DNA of 64,000 bases from Streptomyces sp. NBC_01429. Lineage in GTDB: Bacteria; Actinomycetota; Actinomycetes; Streptomycetales; Streptomycetaceae. The stretch lies in the NCBI RefSeq assembly GCF_036231945.1, contig NZ_CP109599.1, forward strand, positions 6,599,501 through 6,663,500. The letters are read 5' to 3'. Positions 8,308-17,860 of the stretch are shown here, in pieces. The position numbers were made by a program, and so were the translations under genes. How positions within the stretch are numbered: position 1 is the stretch's first letter; the number at the start of each line of letters is the position of its first letter. The notes below the pieces were generated by a model. That model was not told the DNA's origin and did no database searches. It saw nothing but the letters and a program-made list of their open reading frames with translations.

Positions 8308-10835
8308 TGCGGGTCCCGCTTTCCTGGCTGCGGGAGTACGTCGACCTGCCGGCGACGGAGACCGGCCGTGACGTGCAGGCCAAGCTCGTCTCCGCCGGTC
8401 TGGAGGTCGAGACCGTCGAGCAGCTCGGCGCCGGCCTCAAGGGCCCCCTCGTCGTGGGCAAGGTCCTCACCATCGAGGAGCTGGAGGGCTTCAAGAAGCC
8501 CATCCGCTTCTGCACCGTCGACGTCGGCGCCGCCAACGGCACCGGCGCGCCGCAGGAGATCGTCTGCGGCGCGCGCAACTTCGCCGTCGGCGACAAGGTC
8601 GTCGTGGTCCTGCCCGGCGCGGTCCTGCCGGGCGACTTCGCGATCTCCGCGCGCAAGACGTACGGCAAGACCTCGCACGGCATGATCTGCTCCGGCGACG
8701 AGCTGGGCATGGGCGACGACGGCACCGGCGGCATCATCGTGCTGCCGCCCGAGCACGAGACGGGCACCGACGCCATCGCCCTGCTGGAGCTGGTGGACGA
8801 GGTCCTCGACATCGCGGTCACCCCCGACCGCGGCTACTGCCTGTCGATGCGCGGAGTCGCCCGCGAGACCGCCATCGCCTACGGACTGCCGCTGCGCGAC
8901 CCCGCGCTGCTCGACGTGCCCGCGCCCAACGCCTACGGCCACCCCGTGAAGATCGCCGACCCCCGGGGCTGCGACCGCTTCACCGCCCGTACGGTCACCG
9001 GTCTCGACCTGGAGGCCCGCAGCCCCATCTGGCTGCGCCGCCGCCTCCAGAAGGCCGGGATGCGGCCGATCTCGCTCGCCGTCGACATCACCAACTACGT
9101 GATGCTGGAGCTGGGCCAGCCCCTGCACGCCTACGACCGCGCGCGCCTCGAAGGGCCGATCGGGGTCCGCCGCGCCCAGCAGGGCGAGAAGATCACCACG
9201 CTCGACGGCGTCGCCCGGGTCCTGGACGCCCAGGACCTGGTCATCACCGACGACCGGGGGCCGATCGGCCTCGCGGGCGTGATGGGCGGCGCCCACACCG
9301 AGATCGCCGACACCACGGCCCACCCGGAGACCGGCGAGGCCCAGGGCACCACCGAGGTGGTCATCGAGGCCGCGCACTTCGACGCGATCTCCATCGCCAG
9401 GACCGCGCGCCGCCACAAGCTGCCCTCCGAGGCGTCCAAGCGCTTCGAGCGCGGCACCGACCCGCAGGCCACGGCCGCCGCCGCGCAGCGGACCGTCGAC
9501 CTGCTGGTGCTCCTCGCCGGCGGCTCGGCCGAGGCCGGGGTCACCGAGATCTTCGCGCCGTCCGCGCCGCACACCATCGCCATGCCCGCCGACCACCCCG
9601 ACCGCGTCGCGGGCGTGACCTACGGCCGCGAGACCGTCGTACGCCGGCTCCAGCAGATCGGCTGCGACGTCTACGGGCAGGACGAGCTGGTCGTCACCGT
9701 GCCGTCCTGGCGCCCCGACCTCGGCGCGCCCAACGACCTCGCCGAGGAGGTCATCCGGCTGGAGGGGTACGAGAACCTGCCCTCCACGCTGCCCACTCCG
9801 CCGTCCGGCCGCGGCCTCACCGAGCGCCAGCGGCTGCACCGCAGGGTCGGCCGCGCGCTGGCCGGCGCCGGCTATGTCGAGGCGCTGAACTACCCGTTCA
9901 CCGGCACCGCCGTACTCGACGCCTTCGGGCTGCCCGCCGCCGACGAGCGCCGCCGTACGGTCACGCTCGTCAACCCGCTGTCCGACGAGGAACCCGCGCT
10001 GCGCACCACGCTGCTGCCGGGCCTGATCACCGCGCTGCGCCGCAACGACGGCCGGGGCTCGCACGATCTGGCGCTCTTCGAGACCGGCCTGGTCTTCCGG
10101 CCCACCGGGGACGAGACCGTGCCGCTACGGCTGCCGGTCGACCGGCGTCCGACCGACGAGGAGGTGGCCGCGCTCGACACCGCGCTGCCGCGCCAGCCGC
10201 GCCACGCGGCCGTCGTCCTGACCGGCGCGCGCGAGCGGGCCGGCTGGTGGGGCAAGGGCACGCCCTCGGTGTGGGCGGACGCGGTCGAGGCGGCCCGTAC
10301 CGTCGCCCGTGAGGCCGGCGTCGAGCTGACCGTGCGGGCCGGCCGGTACGAGCCCTGGCACCCGGGCCGCTGCGCGGCGCTGTCCGTCGTGATCGACGGC
10401 GTGGAGACGCCCGTCGGCCACGCCGGGGAGCTGCACCCCCGGGCGGTCAAGGCGCTCGGCCTGCCGGAGCGCACCAGCGCCATGGAGATCGACCTCGACC
10501 TGCTGGAAGAGGCGTCCGCCGGCGCGCTGCGCGCGCCGAGGATCTCCACCTACCCGGTCGCCACCCAGGACGTGGCGCTGGTCGTCCCGGCCGAGGTGCC
10601 GGCCGCCGAGGTGGAGCGGGCGCTGCACGAGGGCGCGGGGGAACTCCTGGAGTCCCTGCGGCTGTTCGACGTGTTCGCCGGGGAGCAGATCGGCGCGGGC
10701 CACAAGTCCCTCGCGTACGCCCTGCGGTTCCGCGCGCCGGACCGCACACTGACGGTCGACGAGGCGACGGCCGCGCGCGACGCGGCGGTGGCACTGGCCG
10801 CCGAGCGGACCGGGGCGGTGCTGCGGGGCGCCTGA
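8307..10835 (+). CDS. pheT: phenylalanyl-tRNA synthetase beta subunit
   Basis: 842 aa, the usual length. In order: the N-terminal B1 region, EMAP-like tRNA-binding domain (about 40-155, PIRFCTVDVG, EIVCGARNFAVGD), B3/B4 editing domain (about 215-400, with KLPSEASKRFERGTDP), B5 domain (about 405-475), inactive class II core (about 490-690), and the C-terminal FDX-ACB anticodon-binding domain (STYPVATQDVALVVP onward, about 748-841). With PheS it forms the (alpha-beta)2 enzyme that charges tRNA-Phe and removes misacylated Tyr. Confidence 0.98.
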   Translation: MRVPLSWLREYVDLPATETGRDVQAKLVSAGLEVETVEQLGAGLKGPLVVGKVLTIEELEGFKKPIRFCTVDVGAANGTGAPQEIVCGARNFAVGDKVVVVLPGAVLPGDFAISARKTYGKTSHGMICSGDELGMGDDGTGGIIVLPPEHETGTDAIALLELVDEVLDIAVTPDRGYCLSMRGVARETAIAYGLPLRDPALLDVPAPNAYGHPVKIADPRGCDRFTARTVTGLDLEARSPIWLRRRLQKAGMRPISLAVDITNYVMLELGQPLHAYDRARLEGPIGVRRAQQGEKITTLDGVARVLDAQDLVITDDRGPIGLAGVMGGAHTEIADTTAHPETGEAQGTTEVVIEAAHFDAISIARTARRHKLPSEASKRFERGTDPQATAAAAQRTVDLLVLLAGGSAEAGVTEIFAPSAPHTIAMPADHPDRVAGVTYGRETVVRRLQQIGCDVYGQDELVVTVPSWRPDLGAPNDLAEEVIRLEGYENLPSTLPTPPSGRGLTERQRLHRRVGRALAGAGYVEALNYPFTGTAVLDAFGLPAADERRRTVTLVNPLSDEEPALRTTLLPGLITALRRNDGRGSHDLALFETGLVFRPTGDETVPLRLPVDRRPTDEEVAALDTALPRQPRHAAVVLTGARERAGWWGKGTPSVWADAVEAARTVAREAGVELTVRAGRYEPWHPGRCAALSVVIDGVETPVGHAGELHPRAVKALGLPERTSAMEIDLDLLEEASAGALRAPRISTYPVATQDVALVVPAEVPAAEVERALHEGAGELLESLRLFDVFAGEQIGAGHKSLAYALRFRAPDRTLTVDEATAARDAAVALAAERTGAVLRGA

Positions 10836-11121
10836 GCTTCGGCTCGGCGCCCACGGTCCGACCTGGCCGTTCGGTGCGTTGTTCGACGGAGAACCCGCCG
10901 GTGAGGGGCGCGTCCTGATTCTTGGACGCGCCCCTCACTCGTTCGAGTGAGGAAGCCGGGCGTGGTTCGCCAACGGGCTCCGGTGATCGACACAATCAAT
11001 CCGGCCAGGTCGGTCGACATATGCCGCGCGGCTCAGAGGCTCGCGTTTTCGGATCGGGCCGGACGGCGAGCGGGTCCGGTGCCGGGCACCGCGAGGTGGA
11101 GGAGGGAGTCATGGCCGGGTC
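10836..11121. other. intergenic region after pheT
   Basis: Holds the pheT terminator (10901-10938) and its overlapping alternative hairpin, then about 170 nt with no recognised gene. A Shine-Dalgarno-like ggaggaggga (11099-11108) precedes ATG 11111, but that frame has poor third-position GC and stops at 11245, so I do not call it a gene. Confidence 0.5.
10901..10938 (+). terminator. pheST terminator
   Basis: Perfect 15-bp stem gtgaggggcgcgtcc / ggacgcgcccctcac with an 8-nt loop, 66 nt after the pheT stop. Its 3' arm is shared with a second hairpin at 10933-10952 (cctcactcg / cgagtgagg, loop tt), so the two structures exclude one another. Confidence 0.85.
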
Positions 11122-12401
11122 ATGGCGACCGACGACAGCGGGACTTCCGCCACACGCCCCGGGAGCGGCACGGCGGTTCGCGAGCCCGGCGTGGTGCCGA
11201 CGGGAGGCCCGTACGGCCGGACGGCCGAGGGGGACCGGCGGATGAATCGGACCAGGACACAGGACGACGCGTCCCACGACCCGTACAGGGACGAACTGGA
11301 GGAGGCGTCCGCCTCCTGGGGCTTCGTCGAGTGCGCGGTGCCCGGCGGACTGCTCGCCCTGGTCGTCACCTGGGAGCTGACCCGCCCGACCACCACGCGC
11401 GAGAACTTCTCCGCCCGCGTGGTGACCTGCGTGGCGTTCGTGCTGGTGATGGTCTATCTCCTGGTGCGGTTACGGCGCCGGGCGGCGCGCGAGCTGGGCG
11501 AGGTACGGGCGGTGGCGCGCGCCGCGCAGGAGACGCTGATCCGCCCGCTGCCCCACCGGCTGGACGGGCTGACCATCGCCGCCCGCCAGATCTCCGCCTC
11601 CCGGGGCGCCGAGGTCGGCGGCGACCTGTACGAGGCCGTCGCCACCGCGCACGGCGTCCGCGTCGTCATCGGCGATGTGCGCGGCCACGGGCTGCCGGCC
11701 ATCGGCATGGTCGCCGCGGTCCTCGGCAGCTTCCGGGAGGCCGCGTACGACGAGACCGGCCTCGACGGCGTCCTGCGCCGCCTCGACCGGGCCCACCAGC
11801 GCCAGCTGCGGGACCAGTTGGGGGCCGCCCGTCCGCCGGCCAGGCGGGGACGGGCGCGGCGGAGCAGGAGTGCCTGTCGGCCGAGGAGTTCGTCACCCTG
11901 CTGCTCCTGGAGATCGGCGCCGACGCCGAGGTGCGGGCGCTCAACTGCGGCCATCCGTGGCCCTATCGGCTGGGCAGAGGCGCCGCCCGGCTGGCCGCGG
12001 GCGAGCCGCTGCCCCCGCTGGGGACCGTACCGCTGCCCGCCAGCCTGCCGCCGTACCGCTGCGGCCGGCTGCTGCCCGGCGAGACGCTCGTCCTGCACAC
12101 CGACGGCGCGGAGGACGCCCGCGACTCCGCCGGACGCTTCTTCGGCCTGCCGGAAGCGCTCACCCGCGCCGCCTCGGGACCGCCGCTGCCGCCGGCCGCC
12201 GTGGTGCGCCAGCTCCACTCCGCGCTGCTGCGCCATACCGGCGGCCGGGTCACCGACGACATGGCGCTCCTCGTCCTGCGCAACGACCGCCCCGCGACCG
12301 ACGAGCGCGATCGTGTGCCCCCGCAGTCCGGCGAGCCGGTGCTGGGACCCACCCGCCCGGCCTCCTCCCACCGCCCCTGCCACGAGGGGCGGGGACGGTG
12401 A
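11122..12401 (+). pseudogene. PP2C/SpoIIE-type protein phosphatase, frameshifted
   Basis: Two frames together encode one RsbU-like phosphatase. The first (11122 to about 11820) has two hydrophobic segments (GGLLALVVTWEL; VVTCVAFVLVMVYLLV), a linker and the phosphatase start RQISASRGAEVGGDLYEA, VVIGDVRGHGLPA, AAVLGSFREAAYDE. The second, in the -1 frame to the stop at 12401, continues SAEEFVTLLLLEIG, ALNCGHPWPY, LVLHTDGAEDARD, VTDDMALLVLR. The break lies at ggggg 11820-11824; a sixth G would join them as DQLGGRPSAGQAGTG. Either a true mutation, a sequencing error, or slippage. ATG 11242 (with gaggggga upstream) is an alternative start. The intact family dephosphorylates anti-sigma antagonists at the membrane. 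Confidence 0.8.
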
Positions 12402-12431
12402 CGGCGGGGGAGGAGCGCCGGACACGTGGTC

Positions 12432-12481
12432 CCGTCCGCCCTGCCGTCGGAGCGTCGGGCAGGTTCCGGCAGGGCGGACGG
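12432..12481 (+). terminator. hairpin after the phosphatase gene
   Basis: Perfect 15-bp arms ccgtccgccctgccg (12432-12446) and cggcagggcggacgg (12467-12481) with a 20-nt loop, 31 nt after the phosphatase stop. Confidence 0.65.
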
Positions 12482-12674
12482 TGCGGGGTGCGGGCCGTCG
12501 CACTGTACGAGGGGGAGCCGACGGCCCGGCCGCCTCTTTCAGGAGGCGATTCAGTCAATCGTCCCCGGAGGGGCCCGCGGCAGGGTGCACGTGCCGCGGA
12601 AGCGGGCATTACGTTCACACCCCGTGCGTTTCCCGTTCCACTACTCTGGTTCGGCCGAGCCACCGGAGGGGCAC

Positions 12675-14015
12675 ATGCAGCCCAATTCTCTGCTCGATTC
12701 CCTGCTCGACGAGGCGGGCATCTCCCATGCCGGTCTCGCCGCCCGGGTCAACCAGGCGGGCCGTACCAAGGGGATCGCCCTGCGGTACGAACACACCGCC
12801 GTATCACGGTGGCTGAAGGGCCAGCGGCCACGCGGCCAGGTGCCCGACCTGATCTGCGTGGTGCTGAGCGACCGGCTGCACCGCCCGCTCACCCTCGACG
12901 ACATCGGGCTCGGGGTGGCGGGCGAGGCGCCCGTCCCGCACGGCACACCGCTCTCCGGTTTCGTGGAGCGCGCCACCGCCCTGTGGCGCAGCGACGAACA
13001 GCAACGGCCGCACATAGTGGGCGCCCCCACGGTCACCGGTACGCCCGCCGTCATGCCCGTCTGGGAGTGGGAGAACCCGCCCGAGGACTCCGACGTCTCG
13101 CGCAGCGGGTCCAACCGGGTCGGCCCCACCGACATCGAGCTGCTGCGATCGGCCAGGGCGCACTACGAGTTGATGTACCGCAGGGCGGGCGGGGTCGCGA
13201 CCCGGGCCCGTATCGTCCGCTTCCTCAACGCGGAGGCCGCGCCGCTGCTGCGCGGCGGGTACACCGACGCGCTGGGCCGTCAACTGCACCGCGCCACCGG
13301 GGGACTGGTGGCGGTGGCCGGAATCTGCGCCTACGACTCCGACGCGCACGGGCTCGCGCAGCGCTACTTCCACCAGGCGCTGCGGCTGGCCAAGGCCAGC
13401 GGCGACCGGGGGCTGGGCGCCTATGTCATCGCGCTGCTGGTCAACCAGTCGCTGTATCTGGGGGAGTACCGCCAGGCCGTGGCCTTCGCGGAGGCCGCGC
13501 TGCGCACGGCGGGCCGGCAGATCACCCCGGCGCTCGCCGCCGATCTGTACGCGATGCAGGCCAAGTCGTACGCCCATCTCGGCGACGGCGGCGGCGCGCT
13601 GGGCTGCATCCGGCGGGCGGAGACGGAGGCGGAGCGCATCCGCCCGGCCGGCGAGCCGGACGAGACCGGCTACGTACAGCCGGGGCTGGTCAACGTACAG
13701 GTGGCGGAGGCGCTCCTCAGTCTCGGTGATCTGGCGGCAGCCCGGGTGCACGCGACGGCGGCCGTGGACACTCCGGCGCACGACCGGGGCAGGGTGCACC
13801 GGTTGGCGATGCTCAGCCACATCGAGCTGCGGCAGGGCGAGCCGGACCGGGCAGCCAGGACCGCGGCGGAGATGGCGGAGCGGGCCATGGGCATGGAGTC
13901 CCAGCGGCTGCGGGACCGGCTGCGCGCCGTACGGGAGCAGTTGGTGGCCAGCGGTTCGGCCGTGGCCGAGGAGACGGCGGAACTGATCGAGGGGGCGCTG
14001 CGCGTACCGCTGTAA
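12675..14015 (+). CDS. HTH-TPR regulator, NsdA-like
   Basis: 446 aa from ATG 12675, with ggaggggc upstream and a -10-like TACTCT at 12642-12647. The first 75 residues (LLDSLLDEAGISHAGLAARVNQ, HTAVSRWLKGQRPRG) form an XRE-like helix-turn-helix; residues about 150-440 are helical TPR-type repeats (LLRSARAHYELMYRR, YFHQALRLAKASGD, AEAALRTAGRQI). The architecture matches the NsdA/NsdB-like family of Streptomyces, some of which repress antibiotic production and sporulation; orthology to NsdA itself is not established. Longer in-frame upstream codons to 12426 lack coding character. Confidence 0.8.
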   Translation: MQPNSLLDSLLDEAGISHAGLAARVNQAGRTKGIALRYEHTAVSRWLKGQRPRGQVPDLICVVLSDRLHRPLTLDDIGLGVAGEAPVPHGTPLSGFVERATALWRSDEQQRPHIVGAPTVTGTPAVMPVWEWENPPEDSDVSRSGSNRVGPTDIELLRSARAHYELMYRRAGGVATRARIVRFLNAEAAPLLRGGYTDALGRQLHRATGGLVAVAGICAYDSDAHGLAQRYFHQALRLAKASGDRGLGAYVIALLVNQSLYLGEYRQAVAFAEAALRTAGRQITPALAADLYAMQAKSYAHLGDGGGALGCIRRAETEAERIRPAGEPDETGYVQPGLVNVQVAEALLSLGDLAAARVHATAAVDTPAHDRGRVHRLAMLSHIELRQGEPDRAARTAAEMAERAMGMESQRLRDRLRAVREQLVASGSAVAEETAELIEGALRVPL

Positions 14016-14111
14016 GTCTCCGTGAGCCCCTTCGTGAGCCCCCCGCGCGTTCCCGCATGCTCGTTCTGCTGCTGCGATATTGCCATCAACTTGTCGGAAG
14101 GTGGCAGAAAC

Positions 14112-14642
14112 GTGCAGTGGACGAAACTAAGCGAACAAACCGTCTATGAAAACCGCTGGTTCCAGGTGAATCTGGCGGACGTCAAACTCCCCGACGGCCG
14201 GCATCTGGACCACTTCCTCATCCGGCTCCGCCCGGTCGCCGTGGCGACCGCGGTCAACTCCGCCAACGAGGTGCTGATGCTCTGGCGGCACCGCTTCATC
14301 ACCGACAGCTGGGGCTGGGAGCTGGCCGCGGGGGTCGTCGAGGACGGCGAGGACATCGAGACCGCGGCGGCGCGGGAGATGGAGGAGGAGACCGGGTGGC
14401 GCCCGGGCCCGCTCCGGCATCTGCTCACCGTCGAGCCGTCCAACGGTCTGAGCGACGCCCGGCACCATCTCTACTGGTCCGACGAGGCCACGTACATGGG
14501 CCATCCCGAGGACGACTTCGAGTCCTCGCGCCGGGAGTGGGTGCCGCTCAAACTGATCCCGGACATGATCGCCAAAGGCGAGATCCCGGCCGCCAACATG
14601 ACGGCCGGGCTGCTGATGCTCCATCACTTGCGCCTGGGGTAG
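14112..14642 (+). CDS. Nudix hydrolase
   Basis: 176 aa from GTG 14112, preceded by ggaaggtgg. The Nudix box GVVEDGEDIETAAAREMEEE followed by TGW (about 75-97) is complete, so it should hydrolyse a nucleoside diphosphate linked to X, with Mg2+. The N-terminal VYENRWFQVNLADVKLPDGR and RLRPVAVATAV resemble ADP-ribose pyrophosphatase-type members. It follows the TPR regulator by 96 nt and may be cotranscribed. Substrate unknown. Confidence 0.88.
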   Translation: MQWTKLSEQTVYENRWFQVNLADVKLPDGRHLDHFLIRLRPVAVATAVNSANEVLMLWRHRFITDSWGWELAAGVVEDGEDIETAAAREMEEETGWRPGPLRHLLTVEPSNGLSDARHHLYWSDEATYMGHPEDDFESSRREWVPLKLIPDMIAKGEIPAANMTAGLLMLHHLRLG

Positions 14643-14646
14643 CCCA

Positions 14647-14674
14647 CTGAGGCCGTGGCGGGCGAAGGCCTCAG
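14647..14674. terminator. convergent hairpin
   Basis: ctgaggcc / ggcctcag with a 12-nt loop, between the Nudix gene and the convergent small membrane protein, overlapping the latter's stop. Confidence 0.5.
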
Positions 14675-14922
14675 CGGCCGACGGCCTGCCAGACCGTCGT
14701 CGCGAGCGCGCCGAGCGCGCAGAGTGACGCCACGGCGGGCAGCGGCCAACGGGCTTGTTCCAGCGCCGCGACGCGCACGGCCAGATCGGCCACGTCCTTG
14801 TCGGTCTGGTCGATGCGCTGCGCCAGCAACGCCATTCTGCCGTCGGTCCTCGCCTGACCGACGTCGAGACTCCTGCGTAACTCTGCGTCGGCGACCGCGG
14901 AATGGTCGGGGTCGGTGTTCAC
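14671..14922 (-). CDS. small coiled-coil, tail-anchored membrane protein
   Basis: 83 aa from a GTG with aggag 7 nt upstream. Residues about 15-58 form a hydrophilic heptad-like helix (LRRSLDVGQARTDGRMALLA, VADLAVRVAALEQ), and the C-terminus is one membrane segment (WPLPAVASLCALGALATTVW) followed by QAVGR, giving a tail-anchored topology. No family recognised. An upstream in-frame start would extend it to 106 aa but lacks a ribosome binding site. Confidence 0.6.
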   Translation of the reverse strand: MNTDPDHSAVADAELRRSLDVGQARTDGRMALLAQRIDQTDKDVADLAVRVAALEQARWPLPAVASLCALGALATTVWQAVGR

Positions 14923-15125
14923 GGATCCGCTCCTGTTCGGGGAAGTGTCCCAAGGTGCCGGTGGTTCACCGGCCGAGTGAAACCGAGTCAACTACCCCTG
15001 GGTACAGGGCATCAGGGTGTGTGGATGGCATATGCGCGCACCCTTCGCACACGCCGTGCGAATCGCGGTTACCGGGAGTAGCGCAGGGGTCGGTAAGGGC
15101 CCTTCCGTACCGATATCCTCGCCCC

Positions 15126-15461
15126 ATGCCACTGACCAGACGCAAGGTGAACGAGAGCCTTGCGAAGACGGACCGCTTCCTCGGCGGGCACACGCCCCCG
15201 ACCCGGTTCCAGCTCTTCGTCGCACGCCACCCGCTGGGGACGGGACTTGTCGCCGCCGCCCCGCTCACCCTCGCCTCGCTCGTGACCGTCCTGCCGGTCG
15301 ACGGACCGGCCGAGGCTCTCGTCGGAGTGGCGATCGGCGCGGGCATCGGCGCGACCTTCGGCGTCTCGGCGTTCCTGGAACGTGTCCGTCAGCAACGCCT
15401 GATCGCCCAGGGCCTGTACGAACCGTCCGAGCGCCCCCGGCGCCGGCGCGGGCGGCGCTGA
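15126..15461 (+). CDS. small integral membrane protein
   Basis: 111 aa. The ATG lies 6 nt after TATCCT (15114-15119), so the mRNA is probably leaderless. Two hydrophobic segments (HPLGTGLVAAAPLTLASLVTV, about 36-56; AEALVGVAIGAGIGATFGV, about 62-80) flank a short loop; the C-terminus is RPRRRRGRR. Function unknown. The N-terminus LTRRKVNESLAKTDRFLGG is hydrophilic and probably cytoplasmic. Confidence 0.65.
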   Translation: MPLTRRKVNESLAKTDRFLGGHTPPTRFQLFVARHPLGTGLVAAAPLTLASLVTVLPVDGPAEALVGVAIGAGIGATFGVSAFLERVRQQRLIAQGLYEPSERPRRRRGRR

Positions 15462-15498
15462 GGGGCACTGGCCGTACGGGTGGAGCGACGGTGGTGCG

Positions 15499-16377
15499 TC
15501 AGACGGCGGAGTACGCGTAGAAGCCCGCGCCCGTCTTGCGGCCGAGCCGGCCCGCGTCCACCATCCGCTGGAGCAGCGGGGAGGCGGCGTACAGCGGCTC
15601 CTTGTACTCCTCGTACATCGAGTCGGCGACCGAGGCCACGGTGTCCAGACCGATCAGATCCGCGAGCTTGAGCGGGCCCATCGGATGGGCGCAGCCCATC
15701 TCCATCCCGTTGTCGATGTCCTCACGGCTGGCGATGCCCGACTCGTACATCCGGATCGCGGCCAGCAGATACGGGATGAGCAGCGCGTTCACCACGAAGC
15801 CCGAGCGGTCCTGGGCGCGGATGGCGTGCTTGCCCAGCACGCCCTGGACCACGGCCTCGGCGCGCAGAACCGTCTCCTCGGAGGTGGTCAGCGCGGGGAT
15901 CAGCTCGACGAGCTTCTGCACGGGGGCCGGATTGAAGAAGTGGATCCCGATCACCTGGTCGGGGCGGGAGGTCGCCACGGCGAGCTTGACCAGCGGGATG
16001 GAGGAGGTGTTGGAGGCGAGGATCGCGTCCGGCCGGGTCACCACCTGGTCGAGCACCCGGAAGATCTCGTTCTTGACCTGCTCGTTCTCCACGACGGCCT
16101 CGATGACGAGATCGCGGTCGGCGAACTCCCCGAGGTCGGTGGTGAAGCTGAGCCGGTCGAGCGTCGCGTCCCGCTCCTCCTCGGTGATCTTGCCGCGCTC
16201 GGCGGCCTTGGAGAGCGAGTTGTGCAGCCGGGTCCGGCCGATCTCCAGTGCCTCGCCGGTGGTCTCGGCGACCATGACCTCCAGGCCGCTGCGGGCGGCG
16301 ACCTCCGCGATGCCTGCGCCCATCTGGCCGCAGCCCACCACTCCGACGCGGACGATATCGGTCAGGGTGTCGGTCAC
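15499..16377 (-). CDS. 3-hydroxybutyryl-CoA dehydrogenase
   Basis: 292 aa from GTG 16377 (gaaagg upstream). Rossmann NAD motif VGVVGCGQMGAGIA (about 10-23), ASNTSSIP, the catalytic His in IGIHFFNPAPVQKLVE, and the C-terminal helical domain ending GRKTGAGFYAY. It interconverts acetoacetyl-CoA and 3-hydroxybutyryl-CoA in fatty acid or polyhydroxybutyrate/ethylmalonyl-CoA metabolism. Single-gene unit, cytoplasmic. NADP versus NAD preference is not visible. Commonly named fadB2/hbd. Confidence 0.93.
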   Translation of the reverse strand: MTDTLTDIVRVGVVGCGQMGAGIAEVAARSGLEVMVAETTGEALEIGRTRLHNSLSKAAERGKITEEERDATLDRLSFTTDLGEFADRDLVIEAVVENEQVKNEIFRVLDQVVTRPDAILASNTSSIPLVKLAVATSRPDQVIGIHFFNPAPVQKLVELIPALTTSEETVLRAEAVVQGVLGKHAIRAQDRSGFVVNALLIPYLLAAIRMYESGIASREDIDNGMEMGCAHPMGPLKLADLIGLDTVASVADSMYEEYKEPLYAASPLLQRMVDAGRLGRKTGAGFYAYSAV

Positions 16378-16556
16378 ATCGTGCCTTTCGCTGGTCCGTG
16401 TCCCGGCAGGTCCCCCGGGTGATTCCGGCGCCCGCCCGGGACAGGACGTTACTCCGCCGGGGGGTGTGGGCGGTGGGCCGGGGCGGGCATGACCAGAGAG
16501 CAGGGCGGGCCGCCGGAACCGGTGGCGGGCCGCACGGACCGGGCGAGGGACGGCGC

Positions 16557-17858
16557 ATGGAGCAAGGCAGTGACCAGCGGGTGGGTCCGGGCGGCCGGCG
16601 GGCGGGGCCGATCGGCAGGAGGGGCTTCGTGGCCGCCGGGGTGGGGATGGCCGCCGCCCTGCTGACGGCCGGGGACGCGGCGGTCGCGGTCGGGCAGGCG
16701 CGGTCAGGGGCGGGACGGCCCGGCGCACCGCGCCCGGAGCTGCGCGGGATGTGGATCGCCACCGTCGCCAACCGGGACTGGCCGTCCAAGGCCGGGCTGA
16801 CGGCCGCCGCGCAGCGCACCGAACTGATCAAGCACCTGGACACCGCCGTCAGGCGCGGCCTGAACGCCGTCGTCCTCCAGGTCCGGCCGACCGCCGACGC
16901 CCTGTGGCCCTCGCCGTACGAGCCGTGGGCGCAGTGCCTCACCGGCACCCAGGGCAAGGACCCCGGCTGGGACCCGCTGGGCACGGCCGTACGGGAGGCG
17001 CACGCGCGCGGTCTGGAACTGCACGCCTGGTTCAACCCGTACCGCGTCGCCAACCACACCGACCCCGGGCGGCTGATCGCGACCCACCCGGCGAGGGTCC
17101 ACCCGGAGTGGGTCGTCCCGTACGGCGGGAAGCTCTACTACAACCCGGGCCTGCCCGAGGTCAGGACGTTCGTCCAGAACGCGATGCTGGACGCGGTCGA
17201 GCGGTACGACATCGACGCCGTCCACTGGGACGACTACTTCTATCCGTACCCGGTCGCCGGCGAGAGCTTCGACGACGACGCGGCCTACCGGCGCCACGGC
17301 GCGGGATTCTCCAGCAGGGCGGCCTGGCGGCGGGACAACACCGACCGGCTGGTGCGTGAGACGGGCGAGCGGATCAAGAAGACCAAGCCGGCCGTACGGT
17401 TCGGCATCAGTCCCTTCGGCGTGTGGCGCAACGCCGCCACCGACCCGCTCGGCTCGGACACCAGGGGCGGCGTCCAGACGTACGACGACCTGTACGCCGA
17501 CACCCGCGCGTGGGTCAGGAAGGGCTGGATCGATTACATCGTGCCGCAGCTGTACTGGAACATCGGCTTCGCGGCCTGCGACTACGCGAAGCTGCTGCGC
17601 TGGTGGGACGGGGTGGTACGCGGCACGGGCGTCGACCTGTACATCGGCGAGGCGCTCTACAAGGCGGGCGACCCGGCCCAGCCCGCCGCCTGGCAGGACC
17701 CGGCCGAGCTGTCGCGTCATCTCACCCTCGCCAAGGAGTACCCGGGGGTGCGCGGCCACTGCTACTTCTCCGCGAAGGAGGTCGGGGCCGACCCGATCGG
17801 CGCGATGAGCCGGGTGGTGGCCGACCACTACCGCAAGCGGGCCCGGCCGCTGCTCTGA
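16557..17858 (+). CDS. secreted glycoside hydrolase-like (GHL10/DUF187) protein
   Basis: 433 aa with a Tat-type signal (GRRGFVAAGVGMAAALL, cleavage near residue 45). The mature protein is a TIM-barrel of the glycosyl-hydrolase-like 10 family: ELRGMWIATVANRDWP, LNAVVLQVRPTADALWPSPYEPW, ELHAWFNPYRV, VHWDDYFYPYP, FGISPFGVW, DYIVPQLYWN. Members are thought to act on peptidoglycan-related or exopolymer glycans, but few are tested. Start chosen by gcgaggga upstream. A 10-bp hairpin follows. Confidence 0.88.
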   Translation: MEQGSDQRVGPGGRRAGPIGRRGFVAAGVGMAAALLTAGDAAVAVGQARSGAGRPGAPRPELRGMWIATVANRDWPSKAGLTAAAQRTELIKHLDTAVRRGLNAVVLQVRPTADALWPSPYEPWAQCLTGTQGKDPGWDPLGTAVREAHARGLELHAWFNPYRVANHTDPGRLIATHPARVHPEWVVPYGGKLYYNPGLPEVRTFVQNAMLDAVERYDIDAVHWDDYFYPYPVAGESFDDDAAYRRHGAGFSSRAAWRRDNTDRLVRETGERIKKTKPAVRFGISPFGVWRNAATDPLGSDTRGGVQTYDDLYADTRAWVRKGWIDYIVPQLYWNIGFAACDYAKLLRWWDGVVRGTGVDLYIGEALYKAGDPAQPAAWQDPAELSRHLTLAKEYPGVRGHCYFSAKEVGADPIGAMSRVVADHYRKRARPLL

Positions 17859-17860
17859 AC

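Noticed and set aside
8043..10064. Very long open frames antisense to pheS/pheT (and similar across argD, recQ, metN)
   Set aside because: High GC leaves antisense frames free of stops; codon bias and protein motifs belong to the sense genes.
11111..11245. 44-codon ORF with a strong Shine-Dalgarno ending in ATGA at 11242
   Set aside because: Its third-position GC is low while the overlapping frame from 11122 looks coding; most likely chance overlap.
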